From NCBI RefSeq assembly GCF_023006505.1, contig NZ_JALBGV010000005.1, positions 1-64,000 on the forward strand: DNA of 64,000 bases. Reading direction: 5' to 3'. This document shows positions 52,474 to 64,000 of this stretch, piece after piece. A program made the position numbers and the translations under genes. The notes under the pieces were generated by a model. That model saw nothing but the letters and a program-made list of their open reading frames with translations. It did not search any database and was not told the origin of the DNA. Origin of the DNA: Neorhizobium sp. SHOUNA12A (lineage in GTDB: Bacteria > Pseudomonadota > Alphaproteobacteria > Rhizobiales > Rhizobiaceae). The stretch's first letter is position 1; each line of letters begins with the position of its first letter.

Positions 52474-54006
52474 ATGCGGGCAGTTCTGGGTGAAGTCGAA
52501 AAACGCCGTGCGGAGGCAAGGCTTGGCGGTGGGAGCAAGCGTATCGAGGCGCAGCATGCCAAGGGCAAGCTGACGGCGCGTGAACGCATCGAAGTTCTGC
52601 TCGACGAGGGCTCGTTCGAGGAGTTCGACATGTACGTGACCCACCGCGCGGTGGATTTCGGCATGGCCGAACAGAAGGTCGCGGGCGACGGCGTCGTCAC
52701 CGGTTGGGGGACGATCAACGGCCGCCAGGTCTATGTTTTCTCCCAGGACTTTACCGTTCTCGGCGGCTCGCTCTCCGAGACCCATGCGCAAAAAATCTGC
52801 AAGATCATGGACATGGCGGTGCGCGTCGGCGCCCCAGTGATCGGGCTCAACGATTCCGGCGGTGCCCGTATCCAGGAAGGCGTCGCGTCGCTCGCCGGTT
52901 ACGCCGAAGTTTTCCGCCGCAATGCCGAGGCCTCCGGCGTCGTGCCGCAGATTTCCGTCATCATGGGGCCCTGCGCCGGCGGCGCGGTCTATTCGCCGGC
53001 CATGACCGACTTCATCTTCATGGTGCGCGACAGTTCCTACATGTTCGTCACCGGTCCGGACGTGGTGAAGACCGTCACCAACGAGATCGTCACCGCCGAA
53101 GAACTCGGCGGGGCGGGCACCCACACGAAGAAGTCGTCGGTCGCCGATGCCGCCTTCGAGAACGACATCGAGGCGCTCGAAGCCGTCCGCCAGCTCTTCG
53201 ATTTCTTACCCGCCAACAATCGCGAAAAGCCCCCTGTCCGCCCCTTCCACGACGATCCCGCCCGCGTCGAGAGCCGCCTCGACAGCCTGATCCCGGATAG
53301 CGCCGCAAAACCTTACGATATGAAGGAACTGATCTATGCGATCGCCGACGAGGGCGATTTCTTCGAGATTCAGGAAGCCTACGCGCGAAACATCATCACC
53401 GGCTTCATCCGCCTCGAAGGTCAGACGGTCGGCGTCGTCGCCAATCAGCCGATGGTGCTGGCCGGCTGCCTGGACATCGACAGCTCCCGCAAGGCGGCCC
53501 GCTTCGTGCGTTTCTGCGACGCTTTTTCGATCCCGATCCTGACGCTCGTCGATGTTCCCGGCTTCCTCCCCGGCGTCGCGCAGGAATATGGCGGCGTCAT
53601 CAAGCATGGTGCCAAGCTTCTCTTTGCCTATTCCGAAGCGACTGTCCCGATGGTCACGCTGATCACGCGAAAAGCCTATGGCGGCGCCTATGACGTCATG
53701 GCCTCGAAGCATATCGGCGCCGACTTCAATTATGCCTGGCCGACAGCCGAAATTGCCGTGATGGGCGCCAAGGGCGCGACCGAAATCCTCTATCGCTCAG
53801 AACTCGGCGATGCGGGCAAGATCGCAGCGCGGACCAAGGAATATGAGGAGCGTTTCGCCAATCCGTTCGTGGCGGCCGAGCGCGGCTTCATCGACGAGGT
53901 GATCATGCCCCATTCGTCGCGCCGCCGCATTGCCCGGGCGTTTGCCTCGCTGCGCAACAAACAGGTGACGACGCATTGGAAGAAACACGACACGATCCCG
54001 CTGTGA
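52474..54006 (+). CDS. pccB: Propionyl-CoA carboxylase, beta subunit
   Basis: A 510-residue carboxyltransferase. It starts [20 protein letters not shown], and [19 protein letters not shown] is the standard PccB N-terminus. The acyl-CoA carboxyltransferase oxyanion segments are [13 protein letters not shown] and [13 protein letters not shown], and later [15 protein letters not shown] and [11 protein letters not shown]. It carboxylates propionyl-CoA to (S)-methylmalonyl-CoA together with PccA. The ATG at 52474 has GGGAG just upstream. First gene of the propionate operon. Confidence 0.96.
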   Translation: MRAVLGEVEKRRAEARLGGGSKRIEAQHAKGKLTARERIEVLLDEGSFEEFDMYVTHRAVDFGMAEQKVAGDGVVTGWGTINGRQVYVFSQDFTVLGGSLSETHAQKICKIMDMAVRVGAPVIGLNDSGGARIQEGVASLAGYAEVFRRNAEASGVVPQISVIMGPCAGGAVYSPAMTDFIFMVRDSSYMFVTGPDVVKTVTNEIVTAEELGGAGTHTKKSSVADAAFENDIEALEAVRQLFDFLPANNREKPPVRPFHDDPARVESRLDSLIPDSAAKPYDMKELIYAIADEGDFFEIQEAYARNIITGFIRLEGQTVGVVANQPMVLAGCLDIDSSRKAARFVRFCDAFSIPILTLVDVPGFLPGVAQEYGGVIKHGAKLLFAYSEATVPMVTLITRKAYGGAYDVMASKHIGADFNYAWPTAEIAVMGAKGATEILYRSELGDAGKIAARTKEYEERFANPFVAAERGFIDEVIMPHSSRRRIARAFASLRNKQVTTHWKKHDTIPL

Positions 54007-54058
54007 CGCCCCCTGTGACAAGAGCGGCCGCAGCCATGAAATATTCCAGGAGTCTATG

Positions 54059-54432
54059 ATGCCCAAAATCCCCGAAATGACCAAGCATCGTGGCTTTCCG
54101 TCGGGTTTAAGTGGAACGCAGTGGCAGTTCACCATTCGCCGGGCGAATCCCAAGGTGACGGTGCTGGGACAATGGCCGCGCCATCTCAGCCGGGATCAGA
54201 CGGTCGCTCTGGCCGATACCGCCTTCATGCATTCCCTTTGGCATTATTTCGGAGCGGAACCCTTTGAGCGCGGCAATCTCGATGGCGAACGCTTGTCGCG
54301 TTTGCTGGGGCGGGAAGTGATCCCCGCAGATCGCTCGTTCGACCCCGCCTCCTACCAGGCGATGTTGCGTATCAACGAAAGCCTGGCGCGGAAAAACTTT
54401 CCCCAGGCTTTCGAAGACGTCCTGGAGGTTTG

Positions 54433-54433
<1 letters not shown>
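54059..54433 (+). CDS. Conserved hypothetical protein within the pcc operon
   Basis: A 124-residue soluble protein of unknown function, with no signal peptide or membrane helix. It contains GLSGTQWQFTIRRANPKVTV and a Trp/His-rich segment FMHSLWHYFGAEPF, and ends AFEDVLEV. AGGAG lies six bases before ATG 54059 (an ATG at 54056 is too close). Its stop overlaps the pccA start (TGATG, 54431-54435). Tight coupling suggests a role linked to PccA/PccB or methylmalonyl-CoA metabolism. I recognise no domain and infer no activity. Confidence 0.8.
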
Positions 54434-58598
<4,165 letters not shown>

Positions 58599-58601
58599 GG
58601 G

Positions 58602-59540
58602 TTATTTCGCCGCCAGCATCGCCTTGGCGCTGTCGGCATCTGTGATCAGCACGTTGATCAGCCCGTTCTGCGCCACCGCCTGCAGGATCTTGTGCTTGTG
58701 CGGCCCGCCCGAGGCGACGATGCGGCAGCCGATGCGGCGAAAATCCTCCATCTCGGGGGCCAGCACCTGGCGGTTCAACGGATGATCGATCTCCTTGCCC
58801 GCAGCGTCGAGATAACGGCCCATCAGGTCGCCGACCGCCCCGGCTTGTCTGAGGATCTGTTCGGTCATGCCTTCCGGCAGGCCGTAGCGCACCTGTAGCG
58901 ACTGCTGCGACACGTCGCCGACGCTGAGGTAAGCGACATCCACCTCGCAGATCTGCTTGAACGTCCGCTGGAACACCGCCTGCGAAATGATCGCATCGCG
59001 CGATTCCGGGCTCTCGGCATAGATCGGCGCCACGAAATAGCGGCACTGGGCGTTCAGCACTTGCGCGAAGCCGCGCACGATCTCGAACGTGTTGATTTCG
59101 GAGCCCTGCGTCAGTCCGCCCATCATCGAGCGCACCTTGATCTGCGGTTCGTTGAGCGAGGGGATGTGCTGGATCGTCTCGCGCAGCGTCGAGCCCCAGC
59201 CAACGCCGATCGAGGCGGGTTTCTGCGTCTGGATCAGCCGGCCGAGAAAGCCGGCGGCCCCGCGTCCAAGCACCGAATGCAGAAGCGCCGGATCCGTCGG
59301 CGTCGGCACCACGACGGCATCCTGCAGACCGAATCGCTTGCGCAATTTCGCCTCCAGCTCGACGCTTTCGGCCAGCACGGAATCGAAGCTGATCCTGACG
59401 ACGCCCGCTTCCAGCGCCTCCGAGAGGATCTCGTTAACACGCCGCCGCGTGATGTTCATCCGTTCGGCGATCTGCTGCTGGGTAAGGCCTTCCACGTGAT
59501 AGAGCCACGCGGCCCGCACCATCAGCTCACGATATTCCAT
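58602..59540 (-). CDS. SorC/DeoR-family sugar-binding transcriptional regulator
   Basis: A 312-residue regulator. The N-terminal HTH is LTQQQIAERMNITRRRVNEI (about 19-38). A C-terminal sugar-binding domain (about 55-310) includes IGVGWGSTLRETI, VRSMMGGLTQGSEINTFEI and CRIVASGGPHKHKILQAV, as in SorC/CggR/DeoR-type effector domains that bind phosphosugars. The frame continues far upstream through ugpB, but ATG 59540 is the real start by homology. It is divergent from ugpB with operator-like repeats between, and convergent with mcm (3-base gap). Confidence 0.92.
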   Translation of the reverse strand: MEYRELMVRAAWLYHVEGLTQQQIAERMNITRRRVNEILSEALEAGVVRISFDSVLAESVELEAKLRKRFGLQDAVVVPTPTDPALLHSVLGRGAAGFLGRLIQTQKPASIGVGWGSTLRETIQHIPSLNEPQIKVRSMMGGLTQGSEINTFEIVRGFAQVLNAQCRYFVAPIYAESPESRDAIISQAVFQRTFKQICEVDVAYLSVGDVSQQSLQVRYGLPEGMTEQILRQAGAVGDLMGRYLDAAGKEIDHPLNRQVLAPEMEDFRRIGCRIVASGGPHKHKILQAVAQNGLINVLITDADSAKAMLAAK

Positions 59541-59560
59541 TGTCCCCACCTTTGAAGTAT

Positions 59561-59590
59561 CATATGTCACATGTGTGTAACATGTGTAAC
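59561..59590. promoter_or_regulatory. Repeated ACATGTGT operator in the sorC-ugpB divergent region
   Basis: Two exact copies of ACATGTGT start at 59569 and 59580, 11 bp apart (one helical turn). The related CATATGT at 59561 precedes them. Each contains a self-complementary core (ACATGT or CATATG). They lie 20-50 bases upstream of the regulator start codon and about 100 bases before ugpB, so the SorC-type protein is the likely ligand, controlling both itself and the transport operon. Confidence 0.6.
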
Positions 59591-59690
59591 CTAACCCATC
59601 CAAGTCATGGCTAACCCAGACTGATGGAGATGGCCAGAACCGAAACAGGGCGGGTCGCGTGAAAGACCCGATTATGGAGGGATCCGAAAC

Positions 59691-61016
59691 ATGGCTTCGA
59701 CATATGTGAAATCGATAACCGGCCTTCTTGCCGCCGGCGCGCTGCTGGTGGGCGCGGCGGGTGCGACTGCCGCCGACCGAGTCAAGATCGAATGGTGGTA
59801 TGCGATCTCCGGCAAGCTCGGCGATACCGTCCAGCAGCTGATCTCCGACTTCAACAAGTCGCAGGACAAGTACGAGCTCGTCGGCACGTTCAAGGGCAAT
59901 TACGAAGAGACCATGGCCGCCATGGTCGCCGCATACCGCGTCAATCAGCAGCCGGCTATCCTCCAGTCTGCCGAGCGCGGGTTCATGACCATGCTGAATT
60001 CCGGCGCCGTCATCCCGGTCGATCAACTGATGGCCAAGCAAGGCTACAAGATCGACTGGAACGATTTCGTCAAGCCGGTCGCAGGCTTCTACATCGTCAA
60101 CGGCAAGCCGGCAGCACTTCCCTTCAACTCGTCGACGCCGATCCTCTGGTACAATGCCGATGCCTTCAAGGCCGCCGGCTTCGACGCGCCGTCCGACACC
60201 TGGCAGGGCCTCGAAAAGCAGCTTTATGCACTGAAGGAAAAGAAGATCACCGATTGCTCGATGGCGCTGCCGGGTGATTTCCAGTGGAGCCTGATCGAGA
60301 ACTATTCGGCGATCAACAACTATCCCTTCGCCACCAGGGCCAATGGGTATGCCGGCCTCGACACCGAATTTGTCTACAACAAGACCGGCGTCGTCGGCCA
60401 GGTTGCCCGTCTCAAGAAGTGGGTTGATGACGGCGTGCTGAAAATCGCCGGCCAGGGCGTCGCCCCGATCAGCCTCTTCACCTCCGGCACTTGCGCGACG
60501 ATCATCAATTCCACCGCCAGCCATTCCGGCGTCGAAGCCGACGCGAAGTTCAAGTGGAGCGCCGCGGTCATGCCGCATGAGGAAGGCGCCGATGTCAGGA
60601 ACGGCACGATCGGCGGCGCCTCGCTCTGGGCGGTCAAGGGCAAGTCGGAAGAGGTTCAGGCCGGTGTCGCCGCCTTCTTCAACTTCGTCGCCCAACCCGA
60701 TACCCAGGAATGGTGGAGCAAGGCGACCGGCTACGTTCCGGTCACCAATGCCGCCTATCAGAAGATGAAGGCCGAAGGTTATTTCAAGGATCACCCGACC
60801 CGCGAAATCGCCATCGAACAGCTGTCGCGTGGCGAGCCGACCGATAACTCCCGTGGCTTCCGTTTCGGCAACCACAACCAGTCGACCGCCATCCTGATCG
60901 AGGAAATCCAGGCCGTGTGGACCGGCAAGAAGACCCCGCAGGAAGCGCTCGACAGCTCCGTCAAGCGCGGCAACGAAATCTTGCGCCAGTACGAGAAGCT
61001 CCATGCCGGCAAGTGA
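59691..61016 (+). CDS. ugpB: Glycerol-3-phosphate-type ABC transporter substrate-binding protein
   Basis: A 441-residue family 1 binding protein. A signal peptide (ITGLLAAGALLVGAAGA, ending ATAA) precedes DRVKIEWWYAISGKLGD. UgpB features include FNSSTPILWYNADAFKAAGF, TSGTCATIINSTASHSGVE and a C-terminus with RGNEILRQYEKLHAG. It captures glycerol 3-phosphate or glycerophosphodiesters in the periplasm. GGAGGG lies upstream of the ATG. The downstream permeases and diesterase support the ligand assignment. Confidence 0.88.
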   Translation: MASTYVKSITGLLAAGALLVGAAGATAADRVKIEWWYAISGKLGDTVQQLISDFNKSQDKYELVGTFKGNYEETMAAMVAAYRVNQQPAILQSAERGFMTMLNSGAVIPVDQLMAKQGYKIDWNDFVKPVAGFYIVNGKPAALPFNSSTPILWYNADAFKAAGFDAPSDTWQGLEKQLYALKEKKITDCSMALPGDFQWSLIENYSAINNYPFATRANGYAGLDTEFVYNKTGVVGQVARLKKWVDDGVLKIAGQGVAPISLFTSGTCATIINSTASHSGVEADAKFKWSAAVMPHEEGADVRNGTIGGASLWAVKGKSEEVQAGVAAFFNFVAQPDTQEWWSKATGYVPVTNAAYQKMKAEGYFKDHPTREIAIEQLSRGEPTDNSRGFRFGNHNQSTAILIEEIQAVWTGKKTPQEALDSSVKRGNEILRQYEKLHAGK

Positions 61017-61995
61017 TGCCATCATGATGGAGAACGAGGGCGTGGGGACACGCCCCCGTTTGCCCTTGCGGCGAAGCCTCCGCTCCCTGGTCGGGACGTC
61101 GGAAGCGGGGCTGAAGGCCTCGCATTTCCGGCGGCCCTGGCTGGCCGCCGGCCTTCTCGCGCCGCAGCTGCTGATCCTGCTCTTCTTTTTCTTCATCCCC
61201 ACCTGGAAGGCTCTATCGCTCGCCTTCGTGCAGGTGGATCCGTTCGGTGGCACGATGATCTTCGTCGGCTTCGAGAATTTTACCACCCTGTTTTCGAGCC
61301 CCGAATATCGAGACAGCGCAATCCTGACGCTGTGGTTCACAGTTGTGCAATGTATCGCCACGCTCGCCATCGCCGGGCTGTTGGCCTTCGCCACCGACAA
61401 CGTCATGCGCGGCCGGGCGATCTACAAGGGCGTCATCCTTCTGCCTTATGCGATCGCGCCGGCCATATCCGGCGTGCTCTGGGCTTTCCTGTTCAACCCG
61501 ACCGTCGGCCCGCTCGCCCAGATGCTGCATCAGTTGGGCTTCGCCTGGGACCCGAACCGCCGGCCGTTCGACGCGCTGCTGCTGGTCTCGGTCGCGGCGG
61601 TCTGGAAACATGTCTGCTACGACTACATCTTCCTCGTCGCGGCCTTCCTTGCCGTGCCGGCCTCGGTGATGGAAGCGGCCGCGATCGACGGCGCCCGTCC
61701 GGTCCGCCGCTTTTTCACGATGACGTTGCCAATGGCGGCGCCTACCATTTTCTTCCTGATCGTCATGAACTTCGTCTACGGGCTGTTCGAGACCTTCGGC
61801 ATCATCGACACGGTGACGCGCGGCGGACCCGCCGGCAGCACCAACACCCTGGTCTACAAGGTTTACCAGGACGGTTTCCGCCAACTCGACCTCGGCTCGT
61901 CCGCCGCCCAGTCGGTGATCCTGATGGTGATTGCCGTGCTCTTCACCATTCTGCAGTTCCGCGCCGTCGAGCGCAAAGTCAATTATCAGGTGTGA
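61003..61995 (+). CDS. ugpA: Glycerol-3-phosphate-type ABC transporter permease UgpA
   Basis: A 330-residue permease. The first 45 residues are a basic cytoplasmic extension (LRRSLRSLVGTSEAG), longer than in E. coli UgpA (about 295 residues). Six helices follow from AAGLLAPQLLILLFFFFIP. The coupling loop is MEAAAIDGARPVRRFFTMTLP and the family motif FGIIDTVTRGGPAGSTNTLVY is present. An ATG at 61003 overlaps ugpB by 14 bases; ATGs at 61024 and 61027 are alternative starts. Confidence 0.9.
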   Translation: MPASDAIMMENEGVGTRPRLPLRRSLRSLVGTSEAGLKASHFRRPWLAAGLLAPQLLILLFFFFIPTWKALSLAFVQVDPFGGTMIFVGFENFTTLFSSPEYRDSAILTLWFTVVQCIATLAIAGLLAFATDNVMRGRAIYKGVILLPYAIAPAISGVLWAFLFNPTVGPLAQMLHQLGFAWDPNRRPFDALLLVSVAAVWKHVCYDYIFLVAAFLAVPASVMEAAAIDGARPVRRFFTMTLPMAAPTIFFLIVMNFVYGLFETFGIIDTVTRGGPAGSTNTLVYKVYQDGFRQLDLGSSAAQSVILMVIAVLFTILQFRAVERKVNYQV

Positions 61996-61997
61996 CC

Positions 61998-62918
61998 ATG
62001 GTTGAACGTCACACGGGCCTGTCGATCTTCTGCCACGTCGTTCTGCTGATAGGCGCGGCAATCGTCTGCATGCCGCTCTATTTCGCCTTCGTCGCCGGTT
62101 CGCTGACGGTCGGCGAGGTGCAGCAGGTGCCGTTTCCGCTGGTTCCAGGCGGCCATTTCGTCGAGAACACCGTCCTTGCCTGGAACGAAGGCCAGTTCAG
62201 CCGGCTCTATGTCAATTCCGTCATCGTCACGGTCGGCATTGTCGTCGGCAAGCTCACGGTCTCGCTGATAGCCGGTTTCGCGGTCACCTATTTCCGCTTT
62301 CCCTTCCGCATGACCGCTTTCTGGCTGATCTTCATCTCGCTGATGCTGCCGGTCGAAGTCCGCATCATCCCGACCTATGAGGCGGTGGCCGACGCCGGCG
62401 GGCCGCTGCGGTCGTTGTTCGACGCTATCGGCCTGACGGGCTTCATTGCCGACAGGACCGGCTATCAGCTCGACGCGGCGCTGCAATGGAACATGATCAA
62501 CAGTTATGGCGGCCTCATCCTGCCGCTGATCGCCTCGGCGTCCGCGACCTTTCTGTTCCGCCAGTTCTTCCTGACCGTGCCGGACGAACTCTGCGAGGCG
62601 GCCAAGCTCGATGGCGCCGGTCCGTTGAAATTCTTCTGGGATGTGCTGTTGCCGCTGTCTCGCGCCAATATCGCGGCGCTGTCGATCATCCTCTTCCTCT
62701 ACGGTTGGAACCAGTATCTGTGGCCGCTCCTCTTCACCACCGAGAAGACGATGGCGACGGCGATGATCGGATTGAAGGACCTGATCCCGGTTGCCGACGC
62801 CCAACCAGCCTGGAACATCGCCATGGCCGCCTCTTTTTTTGTGATGGCGCCGCCCGCGCTCGTCATCCTTCTGATGCAACGCTGGTTCACCAAAGGTCTG
62901 GTAGACTCCAGCAAATAG
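61998..62918 (+). CDS. ugpE: Glycerol-3-phosphate-type ABC transporter permease UgpE
   Basis: A 306-residue permease, about 25 longer than E. coli UgpE. Extra sequence around ADRTGYQLDAALQWN lies in a periplasmic loop. Conserved parts are MLPVEVRIIPTYEAV, the coupling loop CEAAKLDGAGPLKFFWDVLLP and YGWNQYLWPLLFTTEKTM. It starts two bases after ugpA with AGGTG. The cognate ATPase UgpC is not in the window; it may lie downstream or elsewhere. Confidence 0.91.
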   Translation: MVERHTGLSIFCHVVLLIGAAIVCMPLYFAFVAGSLTVGEVQQVPFPLVPGGHFVENTVLAWNEGQFSRLYVNSVIVTVGIVVGKLTVSLIAGFAVTYFRFPFRMTAFWLIFISLMLPVEVRIIPTYEAVADAGGPLRSLFDAIGLTGFIADRTGYQLDAALQWNMINSYGGLILPLIASASATFLFRQFFLTVPDELCEAAKLDGAGPLKFFWDVLLPLSRANIAALSIILFLYGWNQYLWPLLFTTEKTMATAMIGLKDLIPVADAQPAWNIAMAASFFVMAPPALVILLMQRWFTKGLVDSSK

Positions 62919-62934
62919 AAATGAGGTATTTCCA

Positions 62935-63687
62935 ATGACCAGTCCCATCATCGTCGGCCATCGCGGCGCCCGCAATCTCTGGGCGGAGAACAGCCTGACC
63001 GGCTTTCGCAACCTTCTCGACCTCGAAGTCGAATCGGTCGAATTCGACGTGCACCTGAGCGCCACCGGCGAACTCCTCGTCATCCATGACGCGACGCTCG
63101 ACCGCACTACCGAACGCTCTGGCCGGGTAAGCGAACTTGCCGCCGGCGAATATCGCTCGGTGATCCTCAAGGGCACCGATGAGCACATCCCGACGCTTGA
63201 AGACGTGCTCGAAATCTACGCTCCGACCGGCCTCGAACTGCATGTGGAACTGAAGGCCGACGCCGACGGCAAGCCCTATGAAGACCTCGAAGCCAGGGCC
63301 GCGGCGATGCTCGATCGTTTCGGCGTGGCCGACAACTCCTTCCTGACCAGCTTCAGCAGTGAAGTCCTGAAGACGATCGGCGAGGTCGCGCCGCATATCC
63401 GCCGGCTGTCGTCGCTCAATCACAAATCCGTCCAGGCTCTCGGCTTGCGCCAGTCCGTCGAAGCCATGCTGCGGGTCTCCGACGTGCTGGCGATCGAAAA
63501 GGCGCTGCTTCTGGAGGAATGGGAATTGCTCTCCGCGCTTGTCCCACCCGAAAAGCTCGGCGTCTGGGTTCCGAACGAATTGGAAGACCTGTCCTTCTGG
63601 CTTAAGCGCCCGCTCCGCCAGATTACCACTGACCGCCCGGACCTTGCGGTCAAGGCTCGCGAAGGACTGTTCGATGCCGCTCATTGA
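62935..63687 (+). CDS. Glycerophosphodiester phosphodiesterase
   Basis: A 250-residue GDPD-family TIM barrel. The catalytic His are in VGHRGARNLWAENS, with the following Glu, and in VIHDATLDRTTERSG; VEFDVHLSATGEL supplies the metal-binding acidic pair, and LHVELKADADG another Glu. It cleaves glycerophosphodiesters to glycerol 3-phosphate and an alcohol. It has no signal peptide, so it acts after uptake. It lies 16 bases after ugpE in the same operon, as ugpQ does in E. coli. Confidence 0.94.
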   Translation: MTSPIIVGHRGARNLWAENSLTGFRNLLDLEVESVEFDVHLSATGELLVIHDATLDRTTERSGRVSELAAGEYRSVILKGTDEHIPTLEDVLEIYAPTGLELHVELKADADGKPYEDLEARAAAMLDRFGVADNSFLTSFSSEVLKTIGEVAPHIRRLSSLNHKSVQALGLRQSVEAMLRVSDVLAIEKALLLEEWELLSALVPPEKLGVWVPNELEDLSFWLKRPLRQITTDRPDLAVKAREGLFDAAH

Positions 63688-64000
63688 TCGTCGAGGCCTG
63701 CTACTGGGCGGATTGGCGGCGGCTGCCATCTGGCGGCCGCTCGGCTCCGCACGGGCGGCGAGCTTCAGCACCGATCCTTTCGCTCTCGGTGTCGCCTCCG
63801 GCGCGCCGAGGGCCGACAGCGTCGTCCTCTGGACGCGGCTGATCCTGGAGAACGCATCGCCCGCCGCCGCCGATCCCTTTGCCCCGGCGCCGAAGCAGAA
63901 CCTCGATCCGATCGACGTGGAGTGGACGGTCGCCGAGGACGAGGCTTTTTCAAAGCCGGTCCGGTCAGGCCTATTCCGTGCAGTCCCCGAATTCGCCCAT
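63674..64000 (+). CDS. Alkaline phosphatase D family protein (partial, runs off the window)
   Basis: The first 109 codons of a gene cut by the window end. MPLIDRRGLLLGGLAAAAIW is a twin-arginine-type signal peptide ending RAA, followed by FALGVASGAPRADSVVLWTR, the characteristic N-terminal segment of PhoD-type phosphatase/phosphodiesterases. The ATG overlaps the diesterase stop by 14 bases, so it is coupled to the ugp operon. An exported phosphodiesterase next to glycerophosphodiester uptake fits phosphate scavenging. It was found by direct translation. Confidence 0.85.
   Translation, partial: MPLIDRRGLLLGGLAAAAIWRPLGSARAASFSTDPFALGVASGAPRADSVVLWTRLILENASPAAADPFAPAPKQNLDPIDVEWTVAEDEAFSKPVRSGLFRAVPEFAH

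Noticed and set aside
59541-61406. Upstream extension of the SorC-type gene across ugpB
   Set aside because: The frame is open by chance opposite ugpB; family homology and the divergent operator place the start at 59540.

Overview
The window looks like chromosome or chromid DNA of a Rhizobiaceae alphaproteobacterium, probably Rhizobium, Neorhizobium or Agrobacterium. The evidence is high-GC coding on both strands, a RIME-type intergenic repeat (19323-19467), a complete fixNOQP-fixGHIS set, a hybrid FixL / OmpR-type regulator / FixK module of the kind described in Rhizobium etli, and a pccB-pccA-mcm propionate operon. I cannot fix the genus from sequence alone.

Layout. 35-152: initiator tRNA-fMet and its terminator. 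203-1456: a decayed IS3-family element. 1786-12603: a catabolic and uptake cluster, all on the plus strand, with a racemase, cyclic amidohydrolase, DapA-like lyase, amino-acid-type ABC importer (including a permease-ATPase fusion), a dehydrogenase resembling 2,4-diaminopentanoate dehydrogenase, a GntR regulator, an FAD oxidase, a cupin and a creatininase-family amidohydrolase. Its substrate is unknown. 12759-14979: a rhodanese-ChrB protein and the chromate exporter ChrA. 15094-15915: ureidoglycine aminohydrolase. 15965-21892 (minus): a polyamine-type ABC importer with its own racemase and a GNAT protein, facing a GntR gene. 22858-26629 (minus): nucleoside deoxyribosyltransferase, Old Yellow Enzyme homologue and adenine deaminase. 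26898-30706: a third ABC importer.

30844-42564 is the microaerobic respiration region: fixNOQP (cbb3 oxidase) and fixGHIS (its maturation and copper supply), each behind an FNR/FixK box, then convergent fixK and hybrid fixL, and divergent fxkR. A direct repeat (41806-41822) between fixK and fxkR matches the K-box through which FxkR is known to activate fixK. The inferred circuit is haem-PAS FixL to FxkR to FixK to fixNOQP/fixGHIS.

42565-51233 (minus) is a peptide-type ABC operon that ends in a CocE-like hydrolase and a CapA-like protein with a degenerate metal site, divergent from a LysR gene. 52474-58598 converts propionyl-CoA to succinyl-CoA (pccB, a small unknown protein, pccA, mcm). 58602-64000 holds a SorC-type regulator divergent from ugpBAE-like glycerol-phosphate transport genes, a glycerophosphodiesterase, and the start of a PhoD-type phosphatase cut by the window edge.

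The first half is rich in genes for nitrogenous small molecules (cyclic amides, allantoin products, purines, polyamine-like solutes). The most novel candidate system is the 1786-12603 cluster. The only intergenic stretch over 300 bases is 1457-1785.
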